DNA from: Longibacter sp051155795
Lineage (GTDB): Bacteria; Bacteroidota; Rhodothermia; Rhodothermales; Salinibacteraceae
Length of the DNA: 64,000 bases
NCBI RefSeq assembly: GCF_051155795.1
Contig: NZ_DAXETW010000086.1
Span: 62,001 to 126,000, forward strand
Reading direction: 5' to 3'
In this document: piece by piece, positions 52,313 through 62,173 of the stretch
How the letters are laid out: each line of letters opens with the position of its first letter
How positions within the stretch are numbered: the stretch's first letter is position 1
Notes under the pieces: generated by a model
What the model was told of the DNA's origin: nothing
The model's database searches: none
The model's input: only the letters and a program-made list of their open reading frames with translations
Program-made: the position numbers and the translations under genes

Positions 52313-53020
52313 TCACTCGTCGCTCATCTCCTTCTGAATGTCGGCCCCGCCTGTCTGTAGGCCGCGGAGAACAGCCATCGCATCTCGGACGCGCTCTTTC
52401 GGGACGAGGAGATGATCGTGGTACGTGGCGGAAACGACATTGACGGCGATGCCCTGCTCGGAGAGCGCGAACGTTAGCACAGCAAGGAAGCCGATGGCCG
52501 TCAGGCTCGAGTGAACGGTCAGCGTGATGCCTCGGAAGACGGCATCGTAGGACCACTCTGCCGCATCGGCCACGCTTCGTTCGACGATCCAGGATTCGCC
52601 CTCGTCCTCACGGAAGGTCCCCAGAGGCTCCGCCTCCGTGAACGCATCCGGCCATTCCTCGCGATCGTCCGGCACCGTGATGTACACGTACTCAGCCTCC
52701 AGAACGACGGGGTCCATCTTCGACAGCAGCTCTCCGAGATCCGCCGTGCCCCGCGACGTAAGCGCCTCGGCCGCCTCGGCGAGGGATTCGGCGAGCGGGT
52801 CGGGCGCAACCGCCCCCTCACGGTCTTCGTCAGCTCCCGGCTCGGGCGCGTCCTGCGCGGGCACCAGCGCCCCGGAGACGAAGAACGCGCCGGCGATAGC
52901 GAGCAGCACCCACGGTTCGACCGGGGCCTGCCAGATATCGAGAATGCGAAGGGCACCAAGCAGAAGAGCGGTCACTCCCGCGCCGGTGAGGGCCGCACGA
53001 GCGATGTCGAGAATCTGCAT
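52313..53020 (-). CDS. ACT-domain protein with N-terminal membrane helices
   Basis: This 235-residue protein starts with two hydrophobic segments (ALTGAGVTALLLGALRIL, then WVLLAIAGAFFVSGALV). A charged linker follows, then a C-terminal ACT-like domain (VYITVPDDREEWPDAF through VHSSLTAIGFLAVLTFALSEQGIAVNVVSATYHDHLLVP), similar to the ACT_7 fold of amino-acid sensors. The membrane fusion is unusual. The ATG at 53020 is the first that does not overlap lon. Function unknown; ligand binding at the membrane is a guess. Confidence 0.75.
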   Translation of the reverse strand: MQILDIARAALTGAGVTALLLGALRILDIWQAPVEPWVLLAIAGAFFVSGALVPAQDAPEPGADEDREGAVAPDPLAESLAEAAEALTSRGTADLGELLSKMDPVVLEAEYVYITVPDDREEWPDAFTEAEPLGTFREDEGESWIVERSVADAAEWSYDAVFRGITLTVHSSLTAIGFLAVLTFALSEQGIAVNVVSATYHDHLLVPKERVRDAMAVLRGLQTGGADIQKEMSDE

Positions 53021-53516
53021 GATCGGGGGTGTACTGAGAGAAAATGCCGAAGACGCCACCGTAGCGAGCACGTAGCTATCAGAGCGGACCGGCAAGGCAA
53101 GCCTGCACCGACGATCCGGTCCGACCAACCCGTCATTGAGTCCATCGTTTCCGCTCACCTTTCCGCCAACAGATGTGACAACGTGGCAGGATATTATGTG
53201 CCGCCTGTGCTGGCTTGATTCTTGACCTACAGGGTCGGCGCGTTCGAGCGCCAATTCTGCGATCAGTCGGGACTGTTCGTCTCTTCCGGCGGCCGGGCGT
53301 CGAGCGCCAGACCCGTTGTGCCGGGCAGATCCCGTGAAGCATCGCTGGACGTAAGCGAGTGCCGGAACGAATGCAACCACCGACCGGTGGTGTGCTTTTC
53401 CCGGACGGCGACAGTTGTGATGATCGCGCCCTTCCGCGGTGAGGACGAACGACCGTGCGATCACCGTCCTCTCCTCTGGATTTCCTGACTTCTGATTGTG
53501 ACTGAATTTCCGATAT
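53021..53516. other. Divergent region ahead of lon
   Basis: Nearly 500 bases between the ACT protein and lon contain no convincing frame. The lon promoter should lie here; I see no clear heat-shock sigma site. No repeats stand out. Confidence 0.4.
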
Positions 53517-56039
53517 ATGAACGAGAACGAACTGTTCGATCTACTCGAAGACGACGAGGGACCGAGCGACCTCGAGCAGCAGATCCCCCTGCCGACGCCC
53601 GACGAAGAGGTCATGATGAAGCAGTCGGAGGTCCCGGATGAACTACCGATTCTCGTCCTTCGAAATACGGTGCTGTTCCCTGGGGTCGTCCTCCCGATCA
53701 CCGTCGGTCGGGACACGTCGCTGCAGCTGGTGCGCGAGGCGTTCGAGGACGACCGGCTCATCGGTGTGGTGGCACAGAAGTCGGCCGATATCGACAAGCC
53801 GGACCCGAAGGACCTCTACTCGGTCGGCACCGTCGCCGAGATCCTTAAGCTGATCAAGATGCCGGACGGATCGCGTTCGATCGTGATTCAGGGAAAACGT
53901 CGAATCGGGATCGACGAGTACACGCAGCAAGAACCCTACTTCCGCGCCGCGGTGAACGCGCTCGACAGCGAGACCGAGGTCGAGAACGTGGAAATCCAGG
54001 CGCGCATCCGCTCGATCAAGGAACTGGCGATCCAGATCGTTCACAAGGCGCCGAACCTGCCCAGCGAGGCAGCCGACGCCATCGAGAACATCGAGTCGCC
54101 GGCGTTCCTGATCCACTTCATCGCATCGAACCTGCAGGCGGACGTCAACCGCAAGCAGGACATTCTCGGGGCGAACGACCTCATCGAGCGCGCCGATCTG
54201 GTCCTGACGCAGCTTCAAGAAGAGCTCCAGGTGCTGGAGCTATCGGAGGAGATCCGGACGCGCGTTCGCTCCGATGTGGATGAGCAGCAGCGGGAGTACC
54301 TGTTGCGACAGCAACTCAAGGCGATTCAGGAGGAACTGGGCGACGGCGAAGGGGATGCCGAGATTCAGGAACTCCGCAAGCGCGCCCGCAAGAAAGACCT
54401 CCCGGACGAAGCCCGCGAGACGCTCGACCGAGAGCTCGACCGCTTAGCCCGCACGAATCCCGCCGCTCCCGACTACGCCGTCACGCGCAACTACGTCGAC
54501 TGGATTCTCGATCTCCCCTGGGCGACGTATTCTGAGGACCAGCTCGACATCTCTCACGCCGAGACCGTTCTCGACGAAGACCATTACGGCCTCCAGGATG
54601 TGAAAGAACGCATCCTCGAGTACCTGGCGGTTCTGAAGCTGAAAGGCGATATGAAGGCGCCGATTCTATGCCTGCATGGACCGCCCGGCGTCGGTAAAAC
54701 CAGCCTCGGGCAGAGCATCGCCCGCGCACTGGACCGCGAGTTTGTGCGGATGAGCCTGGGCGGCGTCCGCGACGAGGCGGAGATTCGCGGCCACCGGCGG
54801 ACGTACGTCGGAGCCCTCCCCGGCCGCATCCTTCAAGGACTGAAGAAGGCCGGCACCAACAACCCGGTGTTCATGCTCGACGAGGTCGACAAGCTCGATT
54901 CGGGCTTCCGCGGCGACCCCTCGTCAGCCCTGCTCGAGGTTTTGGACCCGGAGCAAAATGACCAGTTCAACGACCACTACCTGGAGCTGGACTACGACCT
55001 GTCCAAGGTCCTTTTCGTGGCGACGGCCAATTACATCGACCGGATCCCCGCCCCCCTCCGCGACCGGATGGAGATGATCGAGATCACGGGGTACACCCAG
55101 AACGAGAAGCTCCAGATCGCGAAGCAATACCTGGTTCCCCGCCAGATCGAACGAAACGGCCTGAACAAAGAGACGATCGGATTCGAAGACGATGCCGTCA
55201 GCCTTATGATCGACGGCTACACCCGCGAGTCCGGCGTGCGGCAGCTCGAGCGGACGATTGGATCCGTCGCGCGAGGCGTGGCGAAGAAGGTCGCCGTAGA
55301 CGATTCGTTCGATGCCTCCGTCGCGCCCGATGATCTGGAGGAGTACCTCGGCGCGCGCAAGTATTTTTCCGAAGTGGCCGAGCGAACGGAGGTGCCGGGC
55401 GTGGCCACGGGCCTTGCCTGGACTCCAACCGGGGGCGACATCCTGTTCATCGAGGCCTCGCTTTCGAAGGGGCAGGGACGCATGACCCTCACCGGCCAGC
55501 TCGGCGATGTGATGAAGGAATCCGGGCAGGCGGCGCTCTCCTACGTCAAGGCACGGGCGGACGAGCTCGGCATTCCGCAGGACGCCTTTCGCTACTGGGA
55601 TCTCCACGTCCACGTCCCGGCCGGTGCTGTACCCAAAGACGGCCCGTCCGCCGGAATCACGATGATGTCGGCCCTCGTGTCGGCCTACACGCAGCGCCGC
55701 GTGAAGCACACCGTGGCGATGACGGGTGAAATCACGCTACGGGGACTCGTCCTGCCCGTCGGAGGCATCAAGGAGAAAGTGCTGGCGGCCAAGCGTGCCG
55801 GCATTCAGCAGGTGATTCTCCCGAAGAAGAACGAGAAAGATGTCAAGGAGATCACCGGAGAAGCGCTGGACGGTATTGAGGTGACCTACGTGGAGCGCGT
55901 GGATCAGGTTATCGATCTCGTGCTGGAGGAGGGTCAGATCGAGGACCCGGCGGAATTCTTCCGCCTCCCGGAGTCGGAGAAGAAGATCATCCAGCAGAAT
56001 GACCGCAGCGGCGTGATGGAAGAGCCGTCGGTGAACTGA
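53517..56039 (+). CDS. lon: ATP-dependent protease Lon
   Basis: This 840-residue protease unfolds and degrades damaged and regulatory proteins. Domains in order: the N-terminal substrate domain (LPILVLRNTVLFPGVVLPI from about residue 43), a helical region, AAA+ with Walker A GPPGVGKTSLGQSI, and a C-terminal protease with the Ser-Lys dyad in PKDGPSAGITM and GGIKEKVLAAKRAG. The N-terminus carries an acidic extension (NENELFDLLEDDEGP). A strong terminator follows. Length is slightly above E. coli Lon. Confidence 0.98.
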   Translation: MNENELFDLLEDDEGPSDLEQQIPLPTPDEEVMMKQSEVPDELPILVLRNTVLFPGVVLPITVGRDTSLQLVREAFEDDRLIGVVAQKSADIDKPDPKDLYSVGTVAEILKLIKMPDGSRSIVIQGKRRIGIDEYTQQEPYFRAAVNALDSETEVENVEIQARIRSIKELAIQIVHKAPNLPSEAADAIENIESPAFLIHFIASNLQADVNRKQDILGANDLIERADLVLTQLQEELQVLELSEEIRTRVRSDVDEQQREYLLRQQLKAIQEELGDGEGDAEIQELRKRARKKDLPDEARETLDRELDRLARTNPAAPDYAVTRNYVDWILDLPWATYSEDQLDISHAETVLDEDHYGLQDVKERILEYLAVLKLKGDMKAPILCLHGPPGVGKTSLGQSIARALDREFVRMSLGGVRDEAEIRGHRRTYVGALPGRILQGLKKAGTNNPVFMLDEVDKLDSGFRGDPSSALLEVLDPEQNDQFNDHYLELDYDLSKVLFVATANYIDRIPAPLRDRMEMIEITGYTQNEKLQIAKQYLVPRQIERNGLNKETIGFEDDAVSLMIDGYTRESGVRQLERTIGSVARGVAKKVAVDDSFDASVAPDDLEEYLGARKYFSEVAERTEVPGVATGLAWTPTGGDILFIEASLSKGQGRMTLTGQLGDVMKESGQAALSYVKARADELGIPQDAFRYWDLHVHVPAGAVPKDGPSAGITMMSALVSAYTQRRVKHTVAMTGEITLRGLVLPVGGIKEKVLAAKRAGIQQVILPKKNEKDVKEITGEALDGIEVTYVERVDQVIDLVLEEGQIEDPAEFFRLPESEKKIIQQNDRSGVMEEPSVN

Positions 56040-56080
56040 CGGCGATTGTAGCCAACGCGGCGCATCGGTGTAGCATTGCG

Positions 56081-56120
56081 ACGCCCCGGCAGCCAGAATG
56101 GCTCTGCCGGGGCGTTGCTG
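56081..56120 (+). terminator. Terminator after lon
   Basis: ACGCCCCGGCAG (56081-56092) pairs perfectly with CTGCCGGGGCGT (56104-56115) around an 11-base loop, followed by TTGCTG. The stem is strong but the U tract is short. Confidence 0.82.
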
Positions 56121-56184
56121 TATCCGTCGGGATCGTGCGTCGCGCTGCCTGACCTGGCCGCGTGACGCGCGGTCGCATGCTCTG

Positions 56185-56424
56185 TCATGGAGAGGAACGA
56201 TGCTCTCGCGGAGTCTCCTCAATCACTTTCGCGTCTTCGATATTTGGATCCACCTCCCGCAAGTATGCCTCGCGGGATTCCTCGGCAATCCGATTCACGC
56301 GGTCGGCGGTTCGGTCGATCGCCTTGGCTGCCACGCGAAGTACGGACGCGCCGACATAGACGCTCTTACCCAGCCAGTTCAGGTTGCTGAACCGAACACG
56401 ACGATCTGGAGGCTCGGAGGGCAT
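56185..56424 (-). CDS. Small helical protein, hypothetical
   Basis: This 79-residue protein is mostly amphipathic helix (SVYVGASVLRVAAKAIDRTADRVNR) with an acidic end (VDPNIEDAKVIEE). It has no cysteine or transmembrane segment. The helix resembles LVDATVSMLARGIESAGRAI in the next gene upstream, 36 bases away, so the two may be an operon of related small proteins. I know no family. Real coding is likely because the pattern is coherent. Confidence 0.55.
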   Translation of the reverse strand: MPSEPPDRRVRFSNLNWLGKSVYVGASVLRVAAKAIDRTADRVNRIAEESREAYLREVDPNIEDAKVIEETPREHRSSP

Positions 56425-56460
56425 GGGACGGTGCGTTGGCGTGAGTAGCGCGCGGACGGA

Positions 56461-56907
56461 TTAGTGAGAGCCGGGGCCTTCTTCCGGGCCTGCCGAGGGG
56501 CCGCGGGAGGCATCCCGGGGCGGGTCGTCATCCGGGGTCGGGGCATCGGGCGTAGACAGCGGGTCCTGGCCCTCCCCGGTCGTAGCAGAACGGGACGAAG
56601 GCGTCCCGGGTCCGGTAGGACCTGGATCGTGTCCCGGATCGCCGGCCGGATCCGGCTTGCCGCGTTTCTTCGAGGCCTTGTCGATTTCTGAGGCGATGGC
56701 GCGTCCGGCTGATTCGATGCCGCGCGCGAGCATGGAAACCGTCGCGTCCACCAGGAAGGTGGCCTGCTTCTCCATATCTAAGCGGTCGAAGTCATCGCGC
56801 ATGCGCCGGTACGAGTCGCTGCGAGACGACCTATCCTTCGACTCTTCGGAGGAAGAGGAGGACGCGTCATTTCGGGACTCAGAGTGTGGAGCGTCGGGAG
56901 GAGTCAT
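56461..56907 (-). CDS. Hypothetical protein, helix plus disordered tail
   Basis: This 148-residue protein has a Ser-rich start, a central helix (MEKQATFLVDATVSMLARGI, then ESAGRAIASEIDKASKK) and a long Pro/Gly/Asp-rich tail (GDPGHDPGPTGPGTP). Its helix matches the adjacent 79-residue protein in size and style. It is divergent from rsgA. No function is known to me. Confidence 0.55.
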   Translation of the reverse strand: MTPPDAPHSESRNDASSSSSEESKDRSSRSDSYRRMRDDFDRLDMEKQATFLVDATVSMLARGIESAGRAIASEIDKASKKRGKPDPAGDPGHDPGPTGPGTPSSRSATTGEGQDPLSTPDAPTPDDDPPRDASRGPSAGPEEGPGSH

Positions 56908-57112
56908 GGATCCGTCAGGTTGGATCTAGAGAGCGTCGTGTGCGTGCTGTAACCGCGGTTCGTCGTGAGCCGGTAGGTCTCCCGCCCACGGTGCCGTTCG
57001 GTGACAACGTCAGCCAGCCGCATCGGCCGTCTGCACCTTCACCGACTAGACGTAACACCTTCACCGATGGTTTCTCCCGCCCTGCTTCCCGCTCGACTCA
57101 CGCGTACGTTTC

Positions 57113-58111
57113 ATGGATAACGCTTCCACGTCTTCTCCTTCCCCAGCCGACGACGCGGCCATGGATGACGAGCTTCTGGAAGGAGTGGTGACGCGATCGA
57201 CAGGGAGCTGGTACGACGTCCAGGTCGGCGACGAGTCGATCCCTTCCCGCGTTCGCGGCAAGTTCCGACTCGAGCAGGAGGAGGCCGATCAGACCAACCC
57301 GGTCGCCGTCGGTGATCGGGTTACGATTCGGATCAACGACGATGACGGCACTGGGATGATCGTCGACATTCACGAGCGCGAGACGAAGCTCAGCCGCCGC
57401 GCAGCCGGTCGTCGCGCCGGACAGGAGCACGTGATCGTCGCCAACGTCGACTTCGCCTGGGCCGTACAGTCGGTCCGGATGCCCCGACTGAACGCCGGGT
57501 TCATCGATCGCTTCCTGATCTCGGCGGACATGTTCGACGTCCCCGCCGGTATCATCCTGAACAAAATCGATCTCCTTAACGACGACCCGGAGGTCGAAGA
57601 CATTGAGGCGATGTACCGCGAGCTGGGCTATCCCGTTCTCCGGACGAGCGCCACGGAAGGACTTGGCATTGACCCCCTGCGAGAGCAGCTGGAAGGCAAG
57701 ATCAGCGTCGTCGCCGGTCCCTCGGGGACGGGCAAGTCCAGCCTGTTGAACGCAATCGAGCCGGGACTGGATGTCGAGACGGGCGAAGTCAGCCAGAAGA
57801 CGGAAAAGGGGAAACACACAACCACCTTTGCCGAGCTGCATCCGATCTCCGGCGGCGGCTTCATCGTGGACACACCCGGGATCCGCGAGTTCGGAATTAT
57901 GGAGCTGCACCCTGCCGACCTGGCTCACTTCTTTGTTGAGTTCGTCCCCTACCTGGACGACTGCAAGTTCCAGGACTGCACGCACGATCACGAACCGGGG
58001 TGTGCCGTAAAGCGCGCGGTCGATGACGGCGGCATTCACCCCCGCCGGTACGAGAGCTACCTGAATGTCTTGTACTCGCTTCAGGAGGGCGAGGAAGGTC
58101 TCGGACGGTGA
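57113..58111 (+). CDS. rsgA: Ribosome small-subunit GTPase RsgA
   Basis: This 332-residue circularly permuted GTPase matures the 30S subunit. It has an N-terminal OB fold, then the permuted order of GTPase motifs: LNKIDLL (G4), a G5 region, Walker A GPSGTGKSSLLN (G1) and DTPGIREFG (G3). The C-terminal zinc site follows, with Cys and His in CKFQDCTHDHEPGC. All are intact. A 12-base direct repeat, CACCTTCACCGA, lies just upstream (57034-57045, 57056-57067). Confidence 0.95.
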   Translation: MDNASTSSPSPADDAAMDDELLEGVVTRSTGSWYDVQVGDESIPSRVRGKFRLEQEEADQTNPVAVGDRVTIRINDDDGTGMIVDIHERETKLSRRAAGRRAGQEHVIVANVDFAWAVQSVRMPRLNAGFIDRFLISADMFDVPAGIILNKIDLLNDDPEVEDIEAMYRELGYPVLRTSATEGLGIDPLREQLEGKISVVAGPSGTGKSSLLNAIEPGLDVETGEVSQKTEKGKHTTTFAELHPISGGGFIVDTPGIREFGIMELHPADLAHFFVEFVPYLDDCKFQDCTHDHEPGCAVKRAVDDGGIHPRRYESYLNVLYSLQEGEEGLGR

Positions 58112-58227
58112 CCTGCAGGCACACAGGGTCTGAAAGGGGTTCGATAGACGGCACGGAAGGGACGGGTCGTGGGCGCCGAAGTCAGGCGCTCCGGTTTACA
58201 TCCCAACGGCCAAGACCCGCGGGCCAC

Positions 58228-58264
58228 AAGAAAAGACGCCGTGCCCCCTGAGGAGCACGGCGCC
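58228..58264 (-). terminator. Terminator after topA
   Basis: On the minus strand GCGCCGTGCTCC pairs with GGGGCACGGCGT around TCAG, then TCTTTTCTT. It lies about 30 bases past the topA stop and is strong. Confidence 0.85.
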
Positions 58265-58294
58265 TGGACGGTACAACTGCGACCGGGTCTATTA

Positions 58295-60904
58295 TCAGGC
58301 CTTCTTTTTCTTCTTGGACTTCGCGTCCAGAAGTTCGATGGCCTCCTCCATCGTCAGGTCTTCGATCGTCTGTTCATCCTTCAGCGACGCGTTCGTCCCC
58401 TTGTGCTTCACGTAGGGACCGTAGCGCCCCTTCCAGAGCTCTACGGGATCCCCGGTCTCCGGATGATCGCCGAGGACGCGCTGGGGCTTGTTCTTGGCCT
58501 CCTTCTCTTCGATCAGCTCGAGAGCTCGCTCAAGACCGACATCCAGCACGTTGTCGCTATCCTTGAGCGACGCGTACGTGTACTTGCCTTTTTTCTTGTG
58601 ACGGACGTACGGGCCGTATCGCCCGATCGCCGCGTCGATCTCTTTGCCGGTCTCCGGGTGCTCTCCGAGAACGCGGGGCAGATCGATGATCCGCGTGCCA
58701 AGGTCGAAGTCGACGTCTTTCGGCTCGACACCCGGCGGAAGCGAAACTCGTTTGGGCTTGCCCTCCTGATCATCGTCGCCGAGCTGAATATACGGACCGT
58801 ATGGGCCGGATTTTAGGATCACAGGCATGTCGGCCTCGTGGTGGATACCGAGAACCTGGTCGCCTTTATTGGCTTCCTCAAGAATGTCCTTTAGGCGTTC
58901 TTTCGTCGTATCGCCCGGAGCAAGGTCTTCGGGAAGTGAGGCCGTCGCGGTATCGTCGGTACCATCTTCGAGCGGACCTTCCACGTACGGTCCGTACTTG
59001 CCGACGCGCACGACGTAACCGCCCCACTGCTTCGGGAACGAGATCTCCGAAATCTGCTTCGGATCGATGTCATCCATCCCCTTCTCCACACGGGGTTCGA
59101 TGCCTTCGTCGCCCGAGAAGAAGGACTTCAAATACGGGTTCGGTTCCTGGTCGCCGCGCGCGATGTCATCCAGCGCATCCTCCATCTCAGCGGTAAAGTG
59201 GGTGTCCACCAGGCGCTCGAACTGCTTCTCCATCAGATTATTCGTCGCGAACGCCGTGAACGTAGGCACGAGCGCCGACCCCTCTTTTCGCACGTAACCG
59301 CGCTTCTGGATGGTATCGATGATGGAGGCATACGTGGACGGACGGCCGATGCCCTCTTCCTCCAGCTTCTTCACGAGCGTAGCCTCCGTGTAGCGCGAGG
59401 GCGGCTTCGTTTCGTGGCCGATCGGCTCAAGGTCGTCGATGCTGAAGACGGAGTCGGGGGCACCGTCACCGCTCGGCTCAGATGTCTCGCCCACCTCGAA
59501 GCTGGGGAGCGGACGCTCCCGGTCTTCCAGATCGGCTTCCGGATCGTCGGAGCCTTCCACGTATGCGCGGAAAAAGCCGGGAAACATGATCTCTTTCCCT
59601 GAGGCGCGGAAGCGGGCGGCGTCCTCCGGGTCGCCGGCGTCGAAGTATACGTTGGTGTAGCGGATCTTCGCCTCGGCCATCTGGGTCGCGACCGTACGCT
59701 TCCAGATCAGATCGTAAAGGCGCCCGGCCATGCCGGAGAGGCCTAGATCCTTACGGGTTTTCATCTCCGAGCCCGCCGGGCGAATCGCTTCGTGGGCCTC
59801 CTGCGCACTCTTCGCCGAGCTGTACTCCCGGACGTCGTCGTTCAGGTAGTCGCTTCCATACCGGTCCACGACGGCGGTTCTGGCACCCTGAATTGCCTCC
59901 TTCGACAGATTCGTTGAATCGGTGCGCATGTACGTGATGTGCCCGTTCTCGTACAGCTTCTGGGCGATGCTCATCGTTCGGCTGGACGACAGGCCCAGCT
60001 TCCGGTTCGCCTCCTGCTGCAACGTGGAGGTGATAAACGGTGCGTACGGGCTCTTCGTGCGGTCCCGCGTTTTGACATCCGCCACCCGCCACGTCTCAGC
60101 CGGAAGCTGCTCTGCGAGCGCCGTTGCCTGAATTTCATCCATCAGAAGAACGTCCTCGCCCTCGGTAAGGCCGTCCTTGAGACGACCGGTATCCGGATCG
60201 AAGTCACGCCCCGAAGCGAGGCGGACGCCGCCGAGATGCGTCATTTCCGACTCGAATCCGAGCCCGGCTTTCGACATCTGCGCCTTCAGGTCCCAGTACT
60301 CGGACGGCACGAAGGTGACCCGCTCCCGCTCTCGCATGACGAGAACGCGTACGGCTACGCTCTGCACGCGGCCGGCCGAGAGTTTCGGTTTGATCTTCCG
60401 CCAGAGCAGCGGGGAGATCGTATACCCGACGAGGCGATCCAGAATCCGCCGGGTTTCCTGCGCCTCCACGAGGTCGACGTCGATATCTCTCGTTTCCGTG
60501 AGCGCACGCTGGATGGCCTCGTTCGTGATTTCGTGAAAAACCATGCGTCGGACCGGGATGTCGGGCTTGAGCACCTCCACAAGGTGCCACCCGATCGACT
60601 CCCCCTCGCGGTCTTCGTCCGTCGCGATGTACAGTTCATCGGCCTCGGCGAGCGCGTCGCGAAGCTGCTTGACGACGTCCTTCTTTCGCGAAGGAACGAC
60701 GTACAGGGGTTCAAACCCGTCGTCAATCTTCACGCCGAGCCGAGCCCAGTCTTCCCCCTTCACGTCAGCGGGGATCTCTTTTGCCGACGCGGGAAGGTCG
60801 CGGATGTGGCCCATGCTGGCTTCGATCTGGTAGCCGTCGCGTGGGAGAAAATTGCGGATCGTACGTGCTTTCGTCGGCGACTCGACGACGACTAAACGCT
60901 TCAT
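58295..60904 (-). CDS. topA: DNA topoisomerase I
   Basis: This 869-residue type IA enzyme relaxes negative supercoils. The TOPRIM domain has LVVVESPTKART and DEDREGESIGWHL; the active-site Tyr lies in GHITYMRTDSTNLS. The C-terminus carries several Topo-C repeats (GRYGPYVRHKKKGKYTYASL and relatives) instead of zinc fingers, and ends in a Lys tail. The ATG at 60904 begins MKRLVVVESPT, the family start. It lies between dps and rsgA. Confidence 0.97.
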   Translation of the reverse strand: MKRLVVVESPTKARTIRNFLPRDGYQIEASMGHIRDLPASAKEIPADVKGEDWARLGVKIDDGFEPLYVVPSRKKDVVKQLRDALAEADELYIATDEDREGESIGWHLVEVLKPDIPVRRMVFHEITNEAIQRALTETRDIDVDLVEAQETRRILDRLVGYTISPLLWRKIKPKLSAGRVQSVAVRVLVMRERERVTFVPSEYWDLKAQMSKAGLGFESEMTHLGGVRLASGRDFDPDTGRLKDGLTEGEDVLLMDEIQATALAEQLPAETWRVADVKTRDRTKSPYAPFITSTLQQEANRKLGLSSSRTMSIAQKLYENGHITYMRTDSTNLSKEAIQGARTAVVDRYGSDYLNDDVREYSSAKSAQEAHEAIRPAGSEMKTRKDLGLSGMAGRLYDLIWKRTVATQMAEAKIRYTNVYFDAGDPEDAARFRASGKEIMFPGFFRAYVEGSDDPEADLEDRERPLPSFEVGETSEPSGDGAPDSVFSIDDLEPIGHETKPPSRYTEATLVKKLEEEGIGRPSTYASIIDTIQKRGYVRKEGSALVPTFTAFATNNLMEKQFERLVDTHFTAEMEDALDDIARGDQEPNPYLKSFFSGDEGIEPRVEKGMDDIDPKQISEISFPKQWGGYVVRVGKYGPYVEGPLEDGTDDTATASLPEDLAPGDTTKERLKDILEEANKGDQVLGIHHEADMPVILKSGPYGPYIQLGDDDQEGKPKRVSLPPGVEPKDVDFDLGTRIIDLPRVLGEHPETGKEIDAAIGRYGPYVRHKKKGKYTYASLKDSDNVLDVGLERALELIEEKEAKNKPQRVLGDHPETGDPVELWKGRYGPYVKHKGTNASLKDEQTIEDLTMEEAIELLDAKSKKKKKA

Positions 60905-61110
60905 AAAAGGCAGGCCTGCTTTTCGTAACCTCGTGAATGGCATCGAGGCGGAGGCGGATGCTCCGTCCGTCAGATACGGCGGGTTATCCACGCTTCCCTG
61001 GTAAAGGACGTTCCATACCCTACGTGATGACTTTGTTTGGTCGAGGACCATTTCTGCAACAATCCCCCGTCGTGCCATGTGGCGGCGCTTCGTAAGACCG
61101 GTCTCCCGTA

Positions 61111-61147
61111 ACGAAATAACGCCCACCCGGGAGAAGCCGGATGGGCG
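61111..61147 (-). terminator. Terminator after dps
   Basis: On the minus strand CGCCCA-T-CCGG and CCGG-G-TGGGCG form an imperfect stem, followed by TTATTTCG. It lies about 30 bases past the dps stop. Confidence 0.7.
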
Positions 61148-61175
61148 CATCGATAGCCGTGCTGGAGACGTCGGA

Positions 61176-61769
61176 TTACTCGTCGCCGAGCATGTTGTGA
61201 TCCAGCGTGTCTTCGCCGAGGAAGTGGTCTAGGTGGTGGGCCCGATCTTCCGTGGCCGTGAGCAGGCGCTCGAGTTGGCGCTTCGTGCCGTGGTCCTTCA
61301 GGTCGAGCGCGGCATCGATCGTCTCGCGCACGAGGACCGCCAGGGTCCGCTCGGCCTCCAGGTCGTTCTTCAGGCTCTGGCGGATCCGGAACGTGCCTTC
61401 CGGCTCATGCTCCACATGCGAAAGCTTGGCCTGATTGGCAGGCGCACTCGTCGGGATGCCACCCAGTGCCGTGATGCGCTCGGCGATCCGGTCTGTGTAT
61501 TTGTGAACTTCCTCGTAGTGCTCCTCAAGGAAGTGATGGAGATCCCGAAATTGGGGACCCTCAACGAGCCAGTGATGCTTGTGATACTGGTGGTACAGGG
61601 TCCACAGCGTGCACTGGATTTCGTCCAGCTTAGGGATAAGTTCTTCCGCGACCTCTTCCGGCAGTCCCACTGGATTGTCCTCAATCATCGACTGAGGGCG
61701 CCACGGTTCACCTGATGCCGTGGTCTTCGTGGTATCCTTGGTCGGGCGTTCTTTGGTAGTTGCACTCAT
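61176..61769 (-). CDS. dps: Dps-family ferritin-like protein
   Basis: This 197-residue protein stores iron and protects DNA under starvation or peroxide. It has the Dps ferroxidase residues: His in TLYHQYHKHHWLVEGPQF, then His, Asp and Glu in LHHFLEEHYEEVHKYTDRIAE. A 30-residue Thr/Lys-rich N-terminal tail could bind DNA. The ATG at 61769 is chosen; upstream frame is shadow-like. A 16-base dyad lies in front of the start and may be a redox or iron operator. Confidence 0.9.
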   Translation of the reverse strand: MSATTKERPTKDTTKTTASGEPWRPQSMIEDNPVGLPEEVAEELIPKLDEIQCTLWTLYHQYHKHHWLVEGPQFRDLHHFLEEHYEEVHKYTDRIAERITALGGIPTSAPANQAKLSHVEHEPEGTFRIRQSLKNDLEAERTLAVLVRETIDAALDLKDHGTKRQLERLLTATEDRAHHLDHFLGEDTLDHNMLGDE

Positions 61770-62173
61770 GTCAGCGTCCGTTCGGTTTATCGAAGTCGAT
61801 AATCGTGAGAGTGCGAGACATAGCGGCGCCGTGAAACACCGCCTCGCAGGGCCCGCAATCCTCCATTTAGCGGAGACCTTCGGACGTCGAGACGGCTCTG
61901 GCTCGCGCTGCGCGTCGCATTTCGTTGCCTGGCAAGTCACCTGTGGTAAGGCACAAACCCGGTGCCATGGGAAACGGCTAATCGGGCATTGCTGCCTCGT
62001 TACAGGATGACGGTGCATGCTGCTCCGACCGGCCCGTCGGGCCCATCCGCCCGACCTGTCGCCGACAGCATTCCGCCAGAGTGACGCTCCGCCCGCGACG
62101 CTTCGTCAGCAGTCCTCCTGCTTTCCTGTCAGTGATCGAAAGAGCGACTCGTGCCGTCTCTCCGTCGACCGGC
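61770..62173. promoter_or_regulatory. Upstream region of dps with a 16-base dyad
   Basis: TTATCGA (61787-61793), AG, TCGATAA (61796-61802) is a perfect inverted repeat 17 bases before the dps start codon. PerR and Fur sites are AT-rich dyads of similar size, so an oxidative or iron regulator is plausible. The rest of the 400-base gap to gcdH holds nothing I recognise. Confidence 0.55.

Noticed and set aside
53021..53797. Extension of the ACT protein to an upstream start
   Set aside because: The extension would overlap the 5' end of lon on the other strand and has no conserved features.
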